A DNA stretch of 64,000 bases from Atlantibacter hermannii (GCF_009907385.1 NZ_JAAATR010000018.1:219504-283503); one strand, 5' to 3'. Shown: positions 44,520-55,867, numbered from the stretch's first letter. Translations and numbers: made by a program. The notes: generated by a model from the sequence alone, not told the origin.

Positions 44520-47225
44520 ATGCTAATCAATTTATTAACTAAAGTTTTCGGTAGCCGTAATGACCGTTCCCTGCGCCGTATGCGCAAAGCAGTATCAGCC
44601 ATTAATGCAATGGAACCCGCACTGGAAAAGCTGTCCGATGACGAGCTAAAAGCGAAAACCACAGAATTCCGTGCGCGTCTGGAAAAAGGCGAAACCGTGG
44701 AAAGCCTGCTTCCTGAAGCGTTTGCGGTAGTGCGCGAAGCCAGTAAGCGCGTATTTGGCATGCGTCATTTTGACGTTCAGCTGATGGGCGGCATGGTGCT
44801 GAACGATCGCTGCATCGCGGAAATGCGCACCGGTGAAGGTAAAACCCTGACCGCAACGCTGCCAGCTTACCTGAACGCGTTAAGCGGCAAAGGGGTTCAC
44901 GTGGTTACGGTGAACGACTATCTGGCCCAGCGCGATGCGGAAAACAACCGTCCGCTGTTTGAATTCCTCGGCATGACTGTCGGCATCAACCTGCCGGGTA
45001 TGCCGGCGCCGGCGAAGCGCGAAGCTTACGCTGCGGATATCACCTACGGTACGAACAATGAATACGGCTTCGACTACCTGCGCGACAACATGGCGTTCAG
45101 CCCTGAAGAACGCGTGCAGCGTAAACTGCACTATGCGCTGGTGGATGAAGTGGACTCCATCCTGATCGATGAAGCCCGTACTCCGCTGATCATTTCCGGT
45201 CCGGCGGAAGACAGCTCCGAGCTGTATAAAAAAGTGAACAAAATTATCCCGCATCTGGTTCGTCAGGAGAAAGAAGACTCCGACACCTTCCAGGGCGAAG
45301 GCCACTTTTCCGTCGATGAGAAAGCGCGCCAGGTCAACCTGACCGAACGCGGTCTGGTGTTGATTGAAGAATTATTGGTGAATCAGGGCATTATGGAAGA
45401 GGGCGAGTCGCTTTACTCCCCGACCAACATTATGCTGATGCACCACGTGACGGCGGCGTTGCGCGCCCATGCGCTGTTCACTCGCGACGTGGATTACATC
45501 GTCAAAGACGGCGAAGTGATCATCGTTGATGAACACACAGGCCGTACCATGCAAGGTCGCCGCTGGTCTGATGGCCTGCACCAGGCGGTGGAAGCCAAAG
45601 AAGGCGTGGAAATCCAGAACGAAAACCAGACGCTGGCGTCTATCACCTTCCAGAACTACTTCCGTCTGTATGAGAAGCTGGCAGGTATGACCGGTACTGC
45701 GGATACCGAAGCCTTTGAATTCCGCTCCATCTACAAACTCGACACCATCGTGGTGCCGACCAACCGTCCGATGATCCGTAAGGATATGCCTGACCTGGTC
45801 TATATGACCGAGATGGACAAAATCGCCGCGATTATCGAAGACATCAAAGAGCGTACTGCCAAAGGACAGCCGGTGCTGGTGGGGACTATTTCGATTGAAA
45901 AATCTGAAGTGGTGTCCAATGAACTGACCAAAGCGGGCATCGCGCATAACGTGCTGAACGCCAAATTCCACGCCAACGAAGCGGCCATTGTCGCGCAGGC
46001 GGGTTACCCGGCGGCAGTGACCATCGCCACCAACATGGCGGGCCGTGGTACCGATATCGTACTGGGCGGTAGCTGGCAGGCGGAAGTTGCCGAGCTGGAA
46101 AACCCAACGCCGGAGCAAATCGCCCAGATTAAAGCCGACTGGCAGGTGCGTCACGAAGCTGTGCTGGCATCCGGTGGTCTGCATATCATCGGTACCGAGC
46201 GTCACGAATCCCGTCGTATCGATAACCAGCTGCGCGGCCGTTCTGGTCGTCAGGGCGATGCCGGTTCTTCCCGCTTCTACCTCTCCATGGAAGATGCCCT
46301 GATGCGTATTTTCGCCTCGGATCGCGTTTCCGGGATGATGCGCAAGCTGGGTATGAAGCCGGGCGAAGCGATTGAACACCCGTGGGTGACCAAGGCCATC
46401 GCTAACGCCCAGCGCAAAGTTGAAAGCCGTAACTTTGATATTCGTAAGCAACTGCTGGAATACGATGACGTAGCCAACGATCAGCGTCGCGCCATCTACA
46501 CCCAGCGTAACGAACTGCTGGACGTGTCTGATATCAGCGAAACCGTGAACAGCATCCGTGAAGATGTGTTCAAAGCGACCATCGATGCCCATATTCCGCC
46601 GCAGTCTCTGGAAGAGATGTGGGATATCCCGGGTCTCCAGGAGCGCCTGAAAAACGACTTCGATCTGGATCTGCCGATTGCTGAGTGGCTGGATAAAGAG
46701 CCGGAACTGCACGAAGAGACCCTGCGCGAGCGCATTCTGCAGAACGCTATCGAGGTTTATCAGCGTAAAGAAGAAGTGGTTGGCGCCGAGATGATGCGTC
46801 ATTTCGAAAAAGGCGTGATGCTGCAAACCCTCGACTCTCTGTGGAAAGAGCACCTGGCGGCGATGGACTACCTGCGTCAGGGCATTCATCTGCGTGGCTA
46901 CGCGCAGAAAGATCCGAAGCAGGAGTATAAGCGCGAGTCGTTTGCTATGTTCGCCACCATGCTGGAATCCCTGAAATATGAAGTCATCAGCACCCTGAGT
47001 AAAGTCCAGGTGCGGATGCCGGAAGAGGTGGAAGCCATGGAGCAGCAGCGTCGTGAAGAGGCTGAGCGCCTGGCACAGATGCAACAGCTCAGCCATCAGG
47101 ACGATGACAGCGCCGCGGCCGCAGCGCTGGCGGAGCAGAGCGGCGAGCGTAAAGTGGGCCGTAACGATCCGTGCCCGTGCGGCTCCGGCAAGAAATACAA
47201 ACAGTGCCATGGTCGCCTGAGCTAA
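44520..47225 (+). CDS. secA: Preprotein translocase ATPase SecA
   Basis: Motor of Sec export. Walker [18 protein letters not shown] near residues 102-118, [16 protein letters not shown] near 209-224, [10 protein letters not shown] in the second motor domain, and a C-terminal zinc site [17 protein letters not shown]. 901 residues as in E. coli. It is 55 bp after secM and controlled by SecM arrest. In E. coli the next gene is mutT; here a terminator and hemW follow. Confidence 0.98.
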   Translation: MLINLLTKVFGSRNDRSLRRMRKAVSAINAMEPALEKLSDDELKAKTTEFRARLEKGETVESLLPEAFAVVREASKRVFGMRHFDVQLMGGMVLNDRCIAEMRTGEGKTLTATLPAYLNALSGKGVHVVTVNDYLAQRDAENNRPLFEFLGMTVGINLPGMPAPAKREAYAADITYGTNNEYGFDYLRDNMAFSPEERVQRKLHYALVDEVDSILIDEARTPLIISGPAEDSSELYKKVNKIIPHLVRQEKEDSDTFQGEGHFSVDEKARQVNLTERGLVLIEELLVNQGIMEEGESLYSPTNIMLMHHVTAALRAHALFTRDVDYIVKDGEVIIVDEHTGRTMQGRRWSDGLHQAVEAKEGVEIQNENQTLASITFQNYFRLYEKLAGMTGTADTEAFEFRSIYKLDTIVVPTNRPMIRKDMPDLVYMTEMDKIAAIIEDIKERTAKGQPVLVGTISIEKSEVVSNELTKAGIAHNVLNAKFHANEAAIVAQAGYPAAVTIATNMAGRGTDIVLGGSWQAEVAELENPTPEQIAQIKADWQVRHEAVLASGGLHIIGTERHESRRIDNQLRGRSGRQGDAGSSRFYLSMEDALMRIFASDRVSGMMRKLGMKPGEAIEHPWVTKAIANAQRKVESRNFDIRKQLLEYDDVANDQRRAIYTQRNELLDVSDISETVNSIREDVFKATIDAHIPPQSLEEMWDIPGLQERLKNDFDLDLPIAEWLDKEPELHEETLRERILQNAIEVYQRKEEVVGAEMMRHFEKGVMLQTLDSLWKEHLAAMDYLRQGIHLRGYAQKDPKQEYKRESFAMFATMLESLKYEVISTLSKVQVRMPEEVEAMEQQRREEAERLAQMQQLSHQDDDSAAAAALAEQSGERKVGRNDPCPCGSGKKYKQCHGRLS

Positions 47226-47247
47226 TCGGCAACGGCACTAAAAATAA

Positions 47248-47279
47248 AAGCCCCCGCTGTGTAGCGAGGGCTTTTTTTA
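47248..47279. terminator. Two-way terminator between secA and hemW
   Basis: AGCCCCCGCT (47249-47258) pairs with AGCGAGGGCT (47263-47272), one mismatch, followed by T7 on the plus strand. On the minus strand the hairpin is followed by TTTTATTTTTA, so it can also end hemW transcripts. Confidence 0.85.
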
Positions 47280-47296
47280 TGGGCCGTTACTCGCAA

Positions 47297-48433
47297 TCAG
47301 TCAGCGAGAAACAGCTCCAGCAGGGAGTTCAGAAACAGTTTACCGTGCTCGGTGATCTGCCAGTATTCCGGTGTTTCCACTAAATAACCGAGGCTCAGCA
47401 CCTGGTCGATTTGTGGACGAATCGCTGTTTCGCTCAGGCCGGTATAACGCGTGAACTCGGCGCGCGGCGCGGCTTCCAGCAGCCGGAAGCGGTTCATAAA
47501 GAACTCGAATGGCTTATCTGCGTCCTCAACCTCATGCTGCCGGTCGAGATAGTTGCCCTGCATATAGCCGCGCGGGTGACGGGTTTTCGCGGTGCGTAAA
47601 ATGCTGCCGTCCGGAAAGGTGATTTTCCCGTGCGCCCCGCAGCCGATCCCTAAGTAATCGCCGAAGCGCCAGTAGTTGAGGTTGTGCTGGCACTGATAGC
47701 CCGGTTTAGCATAGGCCGAGGTTTCATACTGCTGATAACCTGCCGCGCTCAGCAACTGATGGCCCTGTTCGAAGATATCCCACAGCGCATCGTCGTCGGG
47801 TAACACCGGCGGGCGCGAACCAAACAGGGTGTTCGGCTCGATGGTCAATTGATACCAGGAGAGGTGCGGCGGATTAAGCGCAATCGCCTGGCGCAGATCG
47901 TCTAACGCCTCGTCCAGCGACTGGTCAGGCAGCCCGTGCATCAAATCCAGATTAAAGCTGCGCAACCCTAAAGCACTCGCCAGATGCGCGGCGCGCTTTG
48001 CTTCTTCCGGGCCGTGGATCCGCCCCAGACGAGTGAGCTTGGTCTGCTCAAAACTCTGCACGCCGATGGAAATACGGTTTATCCCGGCGCGCTGATAGTC
48101 AACGAAGCGGTCGGCCTCTACGGTGCCGGGGTTAGCTTCCATGGTGATTTCCGCATCGGCACGTAACGCTAAGCGCGCCCGCACCCCGTCCAGCAGGGTT
48201 TGCATCGCCGGGCCGGAGAGCAGGCTGGGCGTACCGCCGCCAATGAAAATGGTGCTGATTTCCCGTCCCTGAGCCATTGCCGCATCGTTATCCAGATCGG
48301 CTAACAGATGTTGCACATAATCATCATGAGGCACTTCGCCCCTGAGCGCGTGGGAATTGAAATCGCAGTAAGGGCATTTCTGCACGCACCAGGGGATATG
48401 AATATACAGGCTCAGAGGTGGCAAATTAGCCAT
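47297..48433 (-). CDS. hemW: Heme chaperone HemW (radical SAM)
   Basis: HemN-like radical SAM protein acting as a heme chaperone. The 4Fe-4S motif is CVQKCPYC (C-x3-C-x2-C, residues about 16-23); GGGTPSLL follows. 378 residues as in E. coli YggW. Last gene of yggS-yggT-yggU-rdgB-hemW, overlapping rdgB by 8 bp. Confidence 0.95.
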   Translation of the reverse strand: MANLPPLSLYIHIPWCVQKCPYCDFNSHALRGEVPHDDYVQHLLADLDNDAAMAQGREISTIFIGGGTPSLLSGPAMQTLLDGVRARLALRADAEITMEANPGTVEADRFVDYQRAGINRISIGVQSFEQTKLTRLGRIHGPEEAKRAAHLASALGLRSFNLDLMHGLPDQSLDEALDDLRQAIALNPPHLSWYQLTIEPNTLFGSRPPVLPDDDALWDIFEQGHQLLSAAGYQQYETSAYAKPGYQCQHNLNYWRFGDYLGIGCGAHGKITFPDGSILRTAKTRHPRGYMQGNYLDRQHEVEDADKPFEFFMNRFRLLEAAPRAEFTRYTGLSETAIRPQIDQVLSLGYLVETPEYWQITEHGKLFLNSLLELFLAD

Positions 48434-49019
48434 GTCGCATCGCTTCCAGTAGCTGTTTCAACGCCTGTCCACGGTGGGAAATAGCGCTTTTTTCTTCGCG
48501 GGTTAATTCTGCGGCGGTTTTGCCTTCAGAAGGGACATAAAAAATCGGGTCGTAGCCAAAGCCGCCTTCACCGGCGGGCGCGCGGGTGATTTCGCCCGGC
48601 CAGACGCCGTGGAATACCAGCGGCGTCGGATCATCGGCGTGACGCAGATAAACCAGCACACAGTGGAATTGCGCCTGACGCTGCTCATCCGGCACGTCAT
48701 TTAATGCGACCAGCAGCTTTTCCAGGTTCTGACGATCGCTGGCGTCTACGCCGGCATAACGCGCAGAGTAAATGCCCGGCGCGCCGCCCAGCGCGTCAAC
48801 CGCCAGTCCAGAGTCATCGGCAATAGCCGGCAAACCGGTAATGGCCGCCGCATGGCGGGCTTTCAGTATGGCGTTCTCAATAAAGGTCAGCCCGGTTTCT
48901 TCCGCCGACTCAACGCCTAAGTCGGTCTGCGCGACGATATCCAGGCCAAAATCGCGCAGCAGCGACGCGAGTTCACGCACTTTACCGGCATTTCCGGTAG
49001 CGAGGACAACTTTTTGCAT
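48426..49019 (-). CDS. rdgB: XTP/dITP pyrophosphatase RdgB
   Basis: House-cleaning NTPase removing dITP and XTP. Ham1 family motifs [13 protein letters not shown] (5-17), [24 protein letters not shown] (about 68-91) and [12 protein letters not shown]. 197 residues as in E. coli. Confidence 0.96.
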   Translation of the reverse strand: MQKVVLATGNAGKVRELASLLRDFGLDIVAQTDLGVESAEETGLTFIENAILKARHAAAITGLPAIADDSGLAVDALGGAPGIYSARYAGVDASDRQNLEKLLVALNDVPDEQRQAQFHCVLVYLRHADDPTPLVFHGVWPGEITRAPAGEGGFGYDPIFYVPSEGKTAAELTREEKSAISHRGQALKQLLEAMRHG

Positions 49020-49034
49020 AGTGAAATCCTGTGA

Positions 49035-49322
49035 TTAAAGCAGTGCCGCTATCGCGGGCGGGATCTGTTGCGGTTCAATAATCATGATGTGTTTGTGACG
49101 GCCGGTTTCGCCTTTTTCAATCGTCACCTGGTTTTTCGGGACGCGAAACTGCTTAGCGAGGAATTTTACCAGATGCGCATTGGCCTGGCCGTCAACCGGT
49201 GGGGCAGTGATGGCGATTTTTAATTCATCGCCATGTAGTCCAATTATCGCATCGCGGCTGGCCTTCGGCTGAATATACAGCCGAAGCGTCAGCCGGTCCG
49301 CTGACTGTTCCACGGCACTCAT
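49035..49322 (-). CDS. yggU: DUF167 protein YggU
   Basis: Small conserved protein of unknown function, about 95 residues. Family core [19 protein letters not shown] and [21 protein letters not shown] at 49322 overlaps the yggT stop in an ATGA arrangement; a start at 49334 adds four residues and is less likely. Confidence 0.9.
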   Translation of the reverse strand: MSAVEQSADRLTLRLYIQPKASRDAIIGLHGDELKIAITAPPVDGQANAHLVKFLAKQFRVPKNQVTIEKGETGRHKHIMIIEPQQIPPAIAALL

Positions 49323-49885
49323 AGCGCCATCCATAGTCCCGGCAGCAGCATATTTCCGGTGCTTTGCAGCAGTTCCATCATGCCCATATTCAATACATAC
49401 AGCAGCAGGACCAGCACCATCGGCGAAAAATCAATCCCGCCCATCGCAGGCAGCATACGGCGGATCGGCGACAACAGCGGTTCGGTCAGTTGCATCAACA
49501 CATACTCGACCGGGCTACGGCCACGGCTGACCCAACTCATTAATGCCATTACCAGCAGCACCCAGAACACCAGCAGGCCGATGGTTTTGATCAGGATAAG
49601 CAGCGCGGCAATCCAGATAATCGGCTGGAAAGTGATGACCATAAACAGCACCATCGACTTGATCAGGCTCAGCACGAACGCCATCACTAATGACGCCGTA
49701 TCAATCGTGCCCATTGACGGGAGAATACGGCGCAGCGGCCCGACGATCGGTTGCGTTGCTTTTACAACGAACTGAGCGAGGGGATTGTAGAAATCGCAAC
49801 GCGCCCACTGCATCCAGATGCGTAACAGCATCACCATGGTATACAGCTCAAGCGCGGTGGAAATCAGGAAAGTCAACGTCTTCAT
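49319..49885 (-). CDS. yggT: YggT family membrane protein
   Basis: Integral membrane protein of 188 residues with two related YGGT halves (about residues 5-85 and 95-180), four hydrophobic segments, and repeated signatures [13 protein letters not shown] and [13 protein letters not shown]. The biochemical role is unknown; the family has been linked to osmotic and envelope functions. Confidence 0.92.
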   Translation of the reverse strand: MKTLTFLISTALELYTMVMLLRIWMQWARCDFYNPLAQFVVKATQPIVGPLRRILPSMGTIDTASLVMAFVLSLIKSMVLFMVITFQPIIWIAALLILIKTIGLLVFWVLLVMALMSWVSRGRSPVEYVLMQLTEPLLSPIRRMLPAMGGIDFSPMVLVLLLYVLNMGMMELLQSTGNMLLPGLWMAL

Positions 49886-49900
49886 GGCATTCCTCTGTGG

Positions 49901-50614
49901 TTATTGTCCTTGATGTGCCTGGTAGTTGCGCGCGCCGAAAATGGCGGTGCCGATGCGCACCATGGTGCTTCCGGCAGCAATTGCCGCATCCATATCGTCA
50001 CTCATTCCCAGAGAAAGAGTATCGACGTCAGGGTAGCGATTTTTAAGCGCGCTAAATGCTACAGCCATTTGCTGTGCCACGGCAAACTGCCTTTCATAAC
50101 TTGACTCAGGAGCAGGGATCGCCATCAGGCCGCGCAGCGTCAGGCCCGGCAGTTCCGCCACCTGGCTTGCCAGTTCATCCAGCCCGGCAAGGGGGATGCC
50201 GGATTTACTGTTCTCATCGCTAATGTTGATTTGAATCAGCACGTTAAGCGGCGGCAGCCCTTTCGGACGCTGATCGCTGAGCCGGGTGGCGATGCGCAGC
50301 CGGTCAATGGTATGGCACCAGTCGAAGTGCTCGGCCACCAGGCGGCTTTTGTTGGACTGTAACGGCCCGATAAAGTGCCACTGTAGCCCGGACACGCCCG
50401 CCTCGGCGAAGTGGCGAATTTTTTCCACCCCTTCCTGCACGTAATTCTCACCGAATGCCCGCTGACCGGCGGCAATGGCTTCTTCGATATCACTCGCAGG
50501 TTTTGTTTTGCTGACTGCAAGCAACGTAACTTCTTCTGAAGATCTGCCGCAGCGTAACGCAGCCGCTGAGATCTTTGCTTTTATCTGCGCTAAGTTGCGC
50601 GCTATATCACTCAT
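49901..50614 (-). CDS. yggS: PLP homeostasis protein YggS
   Basis: COG0325 PLP-binding protein keeping pyridoxal phosphate and amino acid pools balanced; no catalytic activity established. PLP lysine in LLAVSKTKPASDI (Lys about 36); FGENYVQEG, WHFIGPLQSNK and LSLGMSDDMDAAI. 237 residues against 234 in E. coli. Its start is 17 bp from that of the divergent yggR. Confidence 0.94.
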   Translation of the reverse strand: MSDIARNLAQIKAKISAAALRCGRSSEEVTLLAVSKTKPASDIEEAIAAGQRAFGENYVQEGVEKIRHFAEAGVSGLQWHFIGPLQSNKSRLVAEHFDWCHTIDRLRIATRLSDQRPKGLPPLNVLIQINISDENSKSGIPLAGLDELASQVAELPGLTLRGLMAIPAPESSYERQFAVAQQMAVAFSALKNRYPDVDTLSLGMSDDMDAAIAAGSTMVRIGTAIFGARNYQAHQGQ

Positions 50615-50631
50615 GATCGTCGGGAAGCTGT

Positions 50632-51618
50632 ATGAAAATGGAAGAAATGGTGGCCCTTAGTGTAAAGCATAATGTTTCGGATCTACACCTGTGCAGCGAC
50701 TTACCGGCGCGATGGCGGCGTAAAGGCGAGCTGGAATGCGCGCCGGAGGGCGCGCCGCCGCCGCATACGTTGCTCCAACAGTGGCTATCGGCTGAACAGC
50801 AGCAAATATTTACCCGACAGGGCCAGCTTGATTTTGCGGTCACTCTGGCGAATGGCGCGCGTCTGCGCGCTAACGCGTTCCAACAATCTCAGGGGATTTC
50901 GCTGGCGCTGCGCATTTTGCCCCAGGCTGCGCCAGAACTTGATGCGCTGGGCGCGCCGCCGCGGCTGCGGGAATTGCTTGGCGCTCAGGACGGGCTGATT
51001 CTGGTGACCGGCGCGACGGGCAGCGGCAAATCCACTACCCTGGCCGCCATGGTCAACGAACTGAACCGAACGCTAAGCGGCCATATTCTGACGCTGGAAG
51101 ATCCCATCGAATATCTCTACACCAGCGATAAATGTCTGATCCAACAGCGCGAAGTGGGGACCCATTGCGACAGCTTTAGCGCCGGGCTACGCGGAGCGTT
51201 GCGTGAAGATCCTGACGTGATCCTGCTGGGGGAGTTGCGCGACAGCGAAACGATCCGGCTGGCATTAACCGCCGCGGAAACCGGCCATCTGGTTCTGGCG
51301 ACGCTGCACACCCGCGGTGCGTCTCAGGCGGTTGAACGGCTGGTGGATGTATTCAGCGCCGAGGAGAAAAACACCATCCGCAGCCAGCTGGCGGGCAGCC
51401 TGCAAGCGGTGCTGGCGCAAAAGCTAATCCTGACGGCGCAGGGCGCACGGGCTGCGCTGTTTGAGTTGCTGATCAACACTTCTGCCGTGGCGAATCTGAT
51501 TCGGGAAGGGAAAACCCATCAACTGCCCGGCGTGTTGCAGACCGGGCAGCAGTATGGGATGCAAAGTTTTGAACAGAGCCTGCAAAAGCTGACGGCAACG
51601 ACGATGATGCAGGTTTAA
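50632..51618 (+). CDS. yggR: PilT-like type II/IV secretion ATPase YggR
   Basis: Retraction-ATPase-like protein of 328 residues. Walker A VTGATGSGKSTT near 125-136, Asp-box LEDPIEYLY, Walker B region VILLGELRDSETI and His-box TGHLVLATLHT. No pilus genes are nearby, so its machine is unknown. Ribosome-binding site is poor and its promoter must lie within yggS. Confidence 0.9.
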   Translation: MKMEEMVALSVKHNVSDLHLCSDLPARWRRKGELECAPEGAPPPHTLLQQWLSAEQQQIFTRQGQLDFAVTLANGARLRANAFQQSQGISLALRILPQAAPELDALGAPPRLRELLGAQDGLILVTGATGSGKSTTLAAMVNELNRTLSGHILTLEDPIEYLYTSDKCLIQQREVGTHCDSFSAGLRGALREDPDVILLGELRDSETIRLALTAAETGHLVLATLHTRGASQAVERLVDVFSAEEKNTIRSQLAGSLQAVLAQKLILTAQGARAALFELLINTSAVANLIREGKTHQLPGVLQTGQQYGMQSFEQSLQKLTATTMMQV

Positions 51619-51628
51619 AGGAACGGCA

Positions 51629-52045
51629 TTAACCGTGATTCTCGAAGTAACTTTCCAGAATAATCACGGCGGAGGCGGAATCAACGCTGCCTTTATTGAG
51701 CGCCCGAAAGCCGCCGCGCTCGAACAGGCCCGCGCGCGCTTCCACGGTGCTCAGGCGCTCGTCCTGCAATTCGACCTTCACGCCAAAACGGCCATGCAGA
51801 CGGTTAGCGAATTTTCGCGCCCGGTCGGTCAAAGGTTGGTGGGTGCCGTCCATATTTAACGGTAAACCGACCACCACCAGCTCCGGTTGCCACTCTTTGA
51901 GCAACTTTTCGAACTGCGCCCAGTCGGGGGTGCCGTCGTTGGCTTTTATCGCCGTAAGCGGGCGCGCAGTGCCGGTGATGCGCTGCCCGATAGCGACGCC
52001 GATGCTTTTGGTGCCGAAGTCAAAAGCCAGTAAGGTTCCGCTCAT
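51629..52045 (-). CDS. ruvX: Holliday-junction resolvase-like RuvX (YqgF)
   Basis: RNase H-fold YqgF family protein implicated in 16S rRNA 5'-end processing; the resolvase role is by family. [17 protein letters not shown] near the N-terminus, [17 protein letters not shown] and a C-terminal [11 protein letters not shown] with the acidic residue region. 138 residues. Overlaps yqgE by 1 bp; its stop faces yggR. Confidence 0.94.
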   Translation of the reverse strand: MSGTLLAFDFGTKSIGVAIGQRITGTARPLTAIKANDGTPDWAQFEKLLKEWQPELVVVGLPLNMDGTHQPLTDRARKFANRLHGRFGVKVELQDERLSTVEARAGLFERGGFRALNKGSVDSASAVIILESYFENHG

Positions 52046-52608
52046 CAGGCATGCCCCGCCGTACCCGGCATGGTGTGGATATCAATACCGATAAGTTTAG
52101 CGGCTTCGCGCCAGCGGTCAGCAATTGGCGTGCGAAAAAGGATATTCATGTCCGCCGGAGCGGTCAGCCAGGAGTTCTCAAGGATTTCGCGCTCCAGTTG
52201 GCCTTTTTCCCAGGAGGAGTAGCCCAGCGCGACGATCACTTCATCAGGCTGGGAGTCCGTGCCCAGCGTTTCCAGTACGTCACGGGAGGTAGTGATGATG
52301 GTGTTATCAGAAATCCGGATGCTGGAATTAAATTTGTCCGGCGGCGTATGGAGAATAAAACCCCGATCTTCAGCCAGCGGACCGCCGACGAAGACTGGCT
52401 TATCCAGGCGGATCTCCGGATCGCGCGGTTCAGGCGTGATTTTGAGTTTCTGCAGAACGCCGTCCACCTTCAAGTTTTCCAGCGGCTTATTGATGATGAG
52501 CCCCATAGCGCCTTCCTCGTTATATTCACAAATATAAACGACGGCGCGGCGGAACAGCGGGTCCTGCAGGCCTGGCATGGCAATAAGAAAGTGATGCTGT
52601 AAATTCAT
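52045..52608 (-). CDS. yqgE: DUF179 protein YqgE
   Basis: Conserved protein of unknown function, 187 residues as in E. coli. It begins [41 protein letters not shown], a DUF179 signature. Always next to ruvX in relatives, so translation is probably coupled. Confidence 0.93.
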   Translation of the reverse strand: MNLQHHFLIAMPGLQDPLFRRAVVYICEYNEEGAMGLIINKPLENLKVDGVLQKLKITPEPRDPEIRLDKPVFVGGPLAEDRGFILHTPPDKFNSSIRISDNTIITTSRDVLETLGTDSQPDEVIVALGYSSWEKGQLEREILENSWLTAPADMNILFRTPIADRWREAAKLIGIDIHTMPGTAGHA

Positions 52609-52718
52609 ATCAGCGGTCTGTTTCCCTGGTTAAAAAAACATCTTCGCCCAGTATGCGGGGAAAGTCATGGTCTGTCACTCCCCGGAGGAGAGCATGACAG
52701 AATAGAGAATAAAGGGGG

Positions 52719-52738
52719 GTGCGGGATCCTTCCCGCAC
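52719..52738 (-). terminator. Hairpin after gshB
   Basis: GTGCGGG (52719-52725) pairs perfectly with CCCGCAC (52732-52738), 6-nt loop, directly before the end of gshB and upstream of yqgE. On the minus strand it is followed by C-rich sequence then TTTATT, so termination is uncertain. Confidence 0.45.
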
Positions 52739-52744
52739 GGGAAA

Positions 52745-53692
52745 TTACTTCGCCAGGCGTTTTTCGATGGCGTCCATCAGCATGCCGGTAATGGAAATAG
52801 GGAACTGCGCTTCGATTTCACGGATGCAGGTTGGGCTGGTAACGTTAATCTCAGTTAAGCGATCGCCGATGATATCTAATCCTACGAAAATCAGCCCTTT
52901 AGCTTTCAGCGTCGGCCCGACGCGGCGGGCGATTTCCCAGTCGCTTTCGGTTAACGGGCGCGGTTCGCCACGACCACCGGCCGCCAGGTTGCCACGCGTT
53001 TCGCCACCTTGCGGAATACGCGCCAGGCAGTAGGGAACCGGTTCGCCGTCAACAACCAGCACGCGCTTATCCCCGTCGACAATCGCGGGCAGATAATTCT
53101 GCGCCATGCAGTAGCGGGTGCCCAGTTGAGTCAGCGTTTCGGCAATCACCGACAGGTTTGGATCGCCTTCTTTAACGCGGAAAATCGAGGTGCCGCCCAT
53201 GCCGTCCAGCGGCTTCAGAATGATGTCGCCATGCTCCTGCCAGAAAGCTTTCAGCTGCGCCTTATTGCGCGTCACCAGCGTTTGCGGCGTCAGATCCGGG
53301 AACCAGGCGGTGAAGAGTTTTTCGTTGCAATCGCGCAGGCTTTGCGGCTTGTTGACGATCAGCGTGCCCTGTTCTTCGGCGCGCTCCAGAATATAGGTGG
53401 CGTAGATAAATTCAGTATCGAACGGCGGATCTTTACGCATCAGCACCACGTCGAGGTCCGCCAGCGCGATGTCCTGCTCGCCGGTGAAGTCGTACCATTT
53501 GTCGTAATTCTGCTCGACGCTCAGTAGACGGGTGCGGGCGCGGCCCTGGCCGTTGATCAGATACAGATCGGCCATTTCCATATAATGCAGTTCATAGCCG
53601 CGACGTTGGGCTTCCAGAAGCATGGCGAAGCTGCTGTCTTTCTTAATATTAATGGTTGCGATGGGATCCATCACAATGCCGAGCTTAATCAT
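52745..53692 (-). CDS. gshB: Glutathione synthetase
   Basis: ATP-grasp enzyme joining gamma-glutamylcysteine and glycine. LGIVMDPIATINIKKDSSFAML at the start, ILKPLDGMGGTSIFRV in the ATP site, RIPQGGETRGNLAAGG loop near 225-240 and LTEINVTSPTCIREI near the C-terminus. 315 residues. Confidence 0.97.
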   Translation of the reverse strand: MIKLGIVMDPIATINIKKDSSFAMLLEAQRRGYELHYMEMADLYLINGQGRARTRLLSVEQNYDKWYDFTGEQDIALADLDVVLMRKDPPFDTEFIYATYILERAEEQGTLIVNKPQSLRDCNEKLFTAWFPDLTPQTLVTRNKAQLKAFWQEHGDIILKPLDGMGGTSIFRVKEGDPNLSVIAETLTQLGTRYCMAQNYLPAIVDGDKRVLVVDGEPVPYCLARIPQGGETRGNLAAGGRGEPRPLTESDWEIARRVGPTLKAKGLIFVGLDIIGDRLTEINVTSPTCIREIEAQFPISITGMLMDAIEKRLAK

Positions 53693-53747
53693 TATGTTCT
53701 CCTGTGACGCTGGCGTTGACGGTATTTGCAGGCCTCAACGCCAGATT

Positions 53748-54479
53748 TTAACCCAGATCGCCAAAACGCACCTGTAGCGCGGTAATAGCGGTGAGCGCGG
53801 TGGTTTCAGTGCGTAAAACGCGTGGTCCCAACAGAATATCAGTAAATTGATGCTGTGCGGTCATGGCGATTTCATCGGCGCTCAACCCGCCTTCAGGGCC
53901 GATCAGCAAGCGCACGCGCTGGACCGGAAGGGGCAGGGTATTGATGCTCTGGCTGGCGCGTGGGTGCAGGTTGAGCTTCAGCCCCTCGTCAGGTTCGGCG
54001 CACCAGTCTTCCAGATCCATTGCCGGGCGGATTTCCGGGATGCGGTTGCGCCCGCACTGTTCGCAGGCGGCGATAGCGATTTTCTGCCACTGCTGAATTT
54101 TCTTGTTTAACCGTTCCGCATCCAGCTTAACGCCGCAGCGCTCGGAAAACAGCGGGGTAATGACGTTCACGCCCAGCTCAATGGATTTCTGGATGGTAAA
54201 TTCCATTTTTTCGCCGCGCGACATCACCTGGCCTAAATGCAGATGCAGGGGCGATTCACGATTGTCTTCGGTGGCGCTGAGCACCTGAACCCGCACGCTT
54301 TTTTTATCGGCATGGGTAATGCGGGCATCAAAGACCTGATTTGATCCGTCGAACAGCTGTAGCTGGTGGCCCGGGCCCATACGCAGCACGCGGCCAACGT
54401 GATTGGCGGCGTCGTCGCTTAATGCGATTTCAAGATCGGAGCTGAGAGGCTCAGGGTGATAAATGCGGGGAATGCGCAT
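53748..54479 (-). CDS. rsmE: 16S rRNA m3U1498 methyltransferase
   Basis: SPOUT-fold methyltransferase for U1498. PUA-like N-terminal part with [16 protein letters not shown]; knotted SAM site [14 protein letters not shown] and [16 protein letters not shown]. 243 residues as in E. coli. Confidence 0.96.
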   Translation of the reverse strand: MRIPRIYHPEPLSSDLEIALSDDAANHVGRVLRMGPGHQLQLFDGSNQVFDARITHADKKSVRVQVLSATEDNRESPLHLHLGQVMSRGEKMEFTIQKSIELGVNVITPLFSERCGVKLDAERLNKKIQQWQKIAIAACEQCGRNRIPEIRPAMDLEDWCAEPDEGLKLNLHPRASQSINTLPLPVQRVRLLIGPEGGLSADEIAMTAQHQFTDILLGPRVLRTETTALTAITALQVRFGDLG

Positions 54480-54500
54480 AACGATAATCCGGTCAAAGGC

Positions 54501-54525
54501 GTTCCCCCTGACATGAGGGGGGAAC
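54501..54525 (-). terminator. Hairpin between endA and rsmE
   Basis: GTTCCCCC (54501-54508) pairs with GGGGGAAC (54518-54525). On the minus strand it is followed by GCCTTTG, a short T stretch. It could partly end endA transcription. Confidence 0.5.
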
Positions 54526-54553
54526 GGCAGTTTTCAATGCCCGGTAGTGTAGG

Positions 54554-55261
54554 TTAGCTCTTTTGGGCCTGGCAAGCCTGCTGAACATAGGGGTTGTGAT
54601 TGCCCTGCACGCCGGCAATCCGATCATCGCGTTCGCACTCCCACGCCGTGACCGGGTAAAGCTTATTCCAGGCGTTGAACAGCTGGGTTTGCTGACGGGA
54701 CAGCGTCAGAGAATATTTATCACGCATGTAGAAATAGGTGCGGGCAATGGCCCCGCGCGCACGGGCTGGCGGCTCGGCTAATTTTTCTTTGAAATCAACT
54801 TTCATGGCGCACTGTCCGTACTGGCCTTCCCCGCCGTTCCACTGGCTATACATAAAGTTGCCGCGATCGCCATTGACTTCGCCCACCGCAGGCTGCAGGT
54901 TATGCATATCGCTCTCCATGGCGCGATAAACCGGGTCTTTGGCACAGTTTTTCCGCCCTCCGTCCTGCCAGCACTGGCGCTGGTGGCCGAACTGCCAGGC
55001 CGGCACTACGTGCTCCCATTCAATACGCGAGGCGCGGTTCTCATTTTTGCGCACTTTATAACCGCAGGATTCCAGATCGGGAATCCCTTTTTTCCCCTGC
55101 CAGGTAATTTTGCAGCCGCAATAAAAATCGCCTGGCGCGTTAGCGTTCACTTTCACCCCGGCGGCCTTGGCCTGGGAAAAGTTATTAATCCCCGCGCTGA
55201 ATGCGCTCCACGAAAAAGCGGCTGCAACGCCTGCAACCGCCAGAATAAATTTGCGAGACAT
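54554..55261 (-). CDS. endA: Periplasmic DNA-specific endonuclease I
   Basis: Non-specific periplasmic DNase. Signal peptide [23 protein letters not shown]; His-Me-finger active site in [16 protein letters not shown], followed by [20 protein letters not shown] at 55261 gives 235 residues as in E. coli; upstream in-frame codons (to 55318) lack a signal-peptide-like start. Confidence 0.95.
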   Translation of the reverse strand: MSRKFILAVAGVAAAFSWSAFSAGINNFSQAKAAGVKVNANAPGDFYCGCKITWQGKKGIPDLESCGYKVRKNENRASRIEWEHVVPAWQFGHQRQCWQDGGRKNCAKDPVYRAMESDMHNLQPAVGEVNGDRGNFMYSQWNGGEGQYGQCAMKVDFKEKLAEPPARARGAIARTYFYMRDKYSLTLSRQQTQLFNAWNKLYPVTAWECERDDRIAGVQGNHNPYVQQACQAQKS

Positions 55262-55357
55262 CCCGGACTCCGTGTCAAAACGAGCCCGCACCGTAACCAA
55301 CGGTGGCGTCAGATGCAATCAGTCAGATCAGAAAATTTCCAGATACCGCGCTGAAAA

Positions 55358-55867
55358 TTACCCGGCTGCCGGTTCCGGTTTGAGTTTCTCGCCGCAGTGT
55401 ACGCAACGGTATTCGGTTTCGCCGCGCAGTACGCGATTATGACGCCGCACGGTAAGCTGATGGAGCTGGCAACGACAGCGGTAGGGGAAAGTATTGCGCG
55501 CCAGCGAATCCAGCGCGAACTGATGGGTGCGCCGCGCCGGAATGCCCAGCACGCTCTCCATCATCCATTTCCACTCTTTGCCATGAGGTGGAACGCGGCC
55601 AAACTGTTTCCACACCAGCAGATGCGCCAGTTCATGGGGCACCACTTCTTCAACAAACGCCTGAAGGTTTTCCTGCAAAAGCGTGGGGTTGAGGCGGATT
55701 TCATAGCGTTCAAGCCAGGCAGTACCCGCAGCGGTGCCGCGCTGTTGGTAGACCAGTTTGGGCTCAGGGTAGTCACGGCCAAGATGCTGGTTGGCCCGCG
55801 CTAAATTGTCGCGCAGGCTGCGCATCACGGCTTGTTGAGTGGCAATAGGGAGACGCAGGGTTTTCAT
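55358..55867 (-). CDS. sprT: SprT family zinc protein
   Basis: SprT-like protein with metalloprotease-type motif [16 protein letters not shown] (about residues 75-90) and a C-terminal zinc ribbon ([11 protein letters not shown]). 169 residues against 165 in E. coli. Substrate unknown in bacteria. Confidence 0.93.
   Translation of the reverse strand: MKTLRLPIATQQAVMRSLRDNLARANQHLGRDYPEPKLVYQQRGTAAGTAWLERYEIRLNPTLLQENLQAFVEEVVPHELAHLLVWKQFGRVPPHGKEWKWMMESVLGIPARRTHQFALDSLARNTFPYRCRCQLHQLTVRRHNRVLRGETEYRCVHCGEKLKPEPAAG

Noticed and set aside
45372..47210. 612-codon open frame opposite secA
   Set aside because: Antisense shadow with low-complexity F/H/R/Q content; secA is certain on the other strand.
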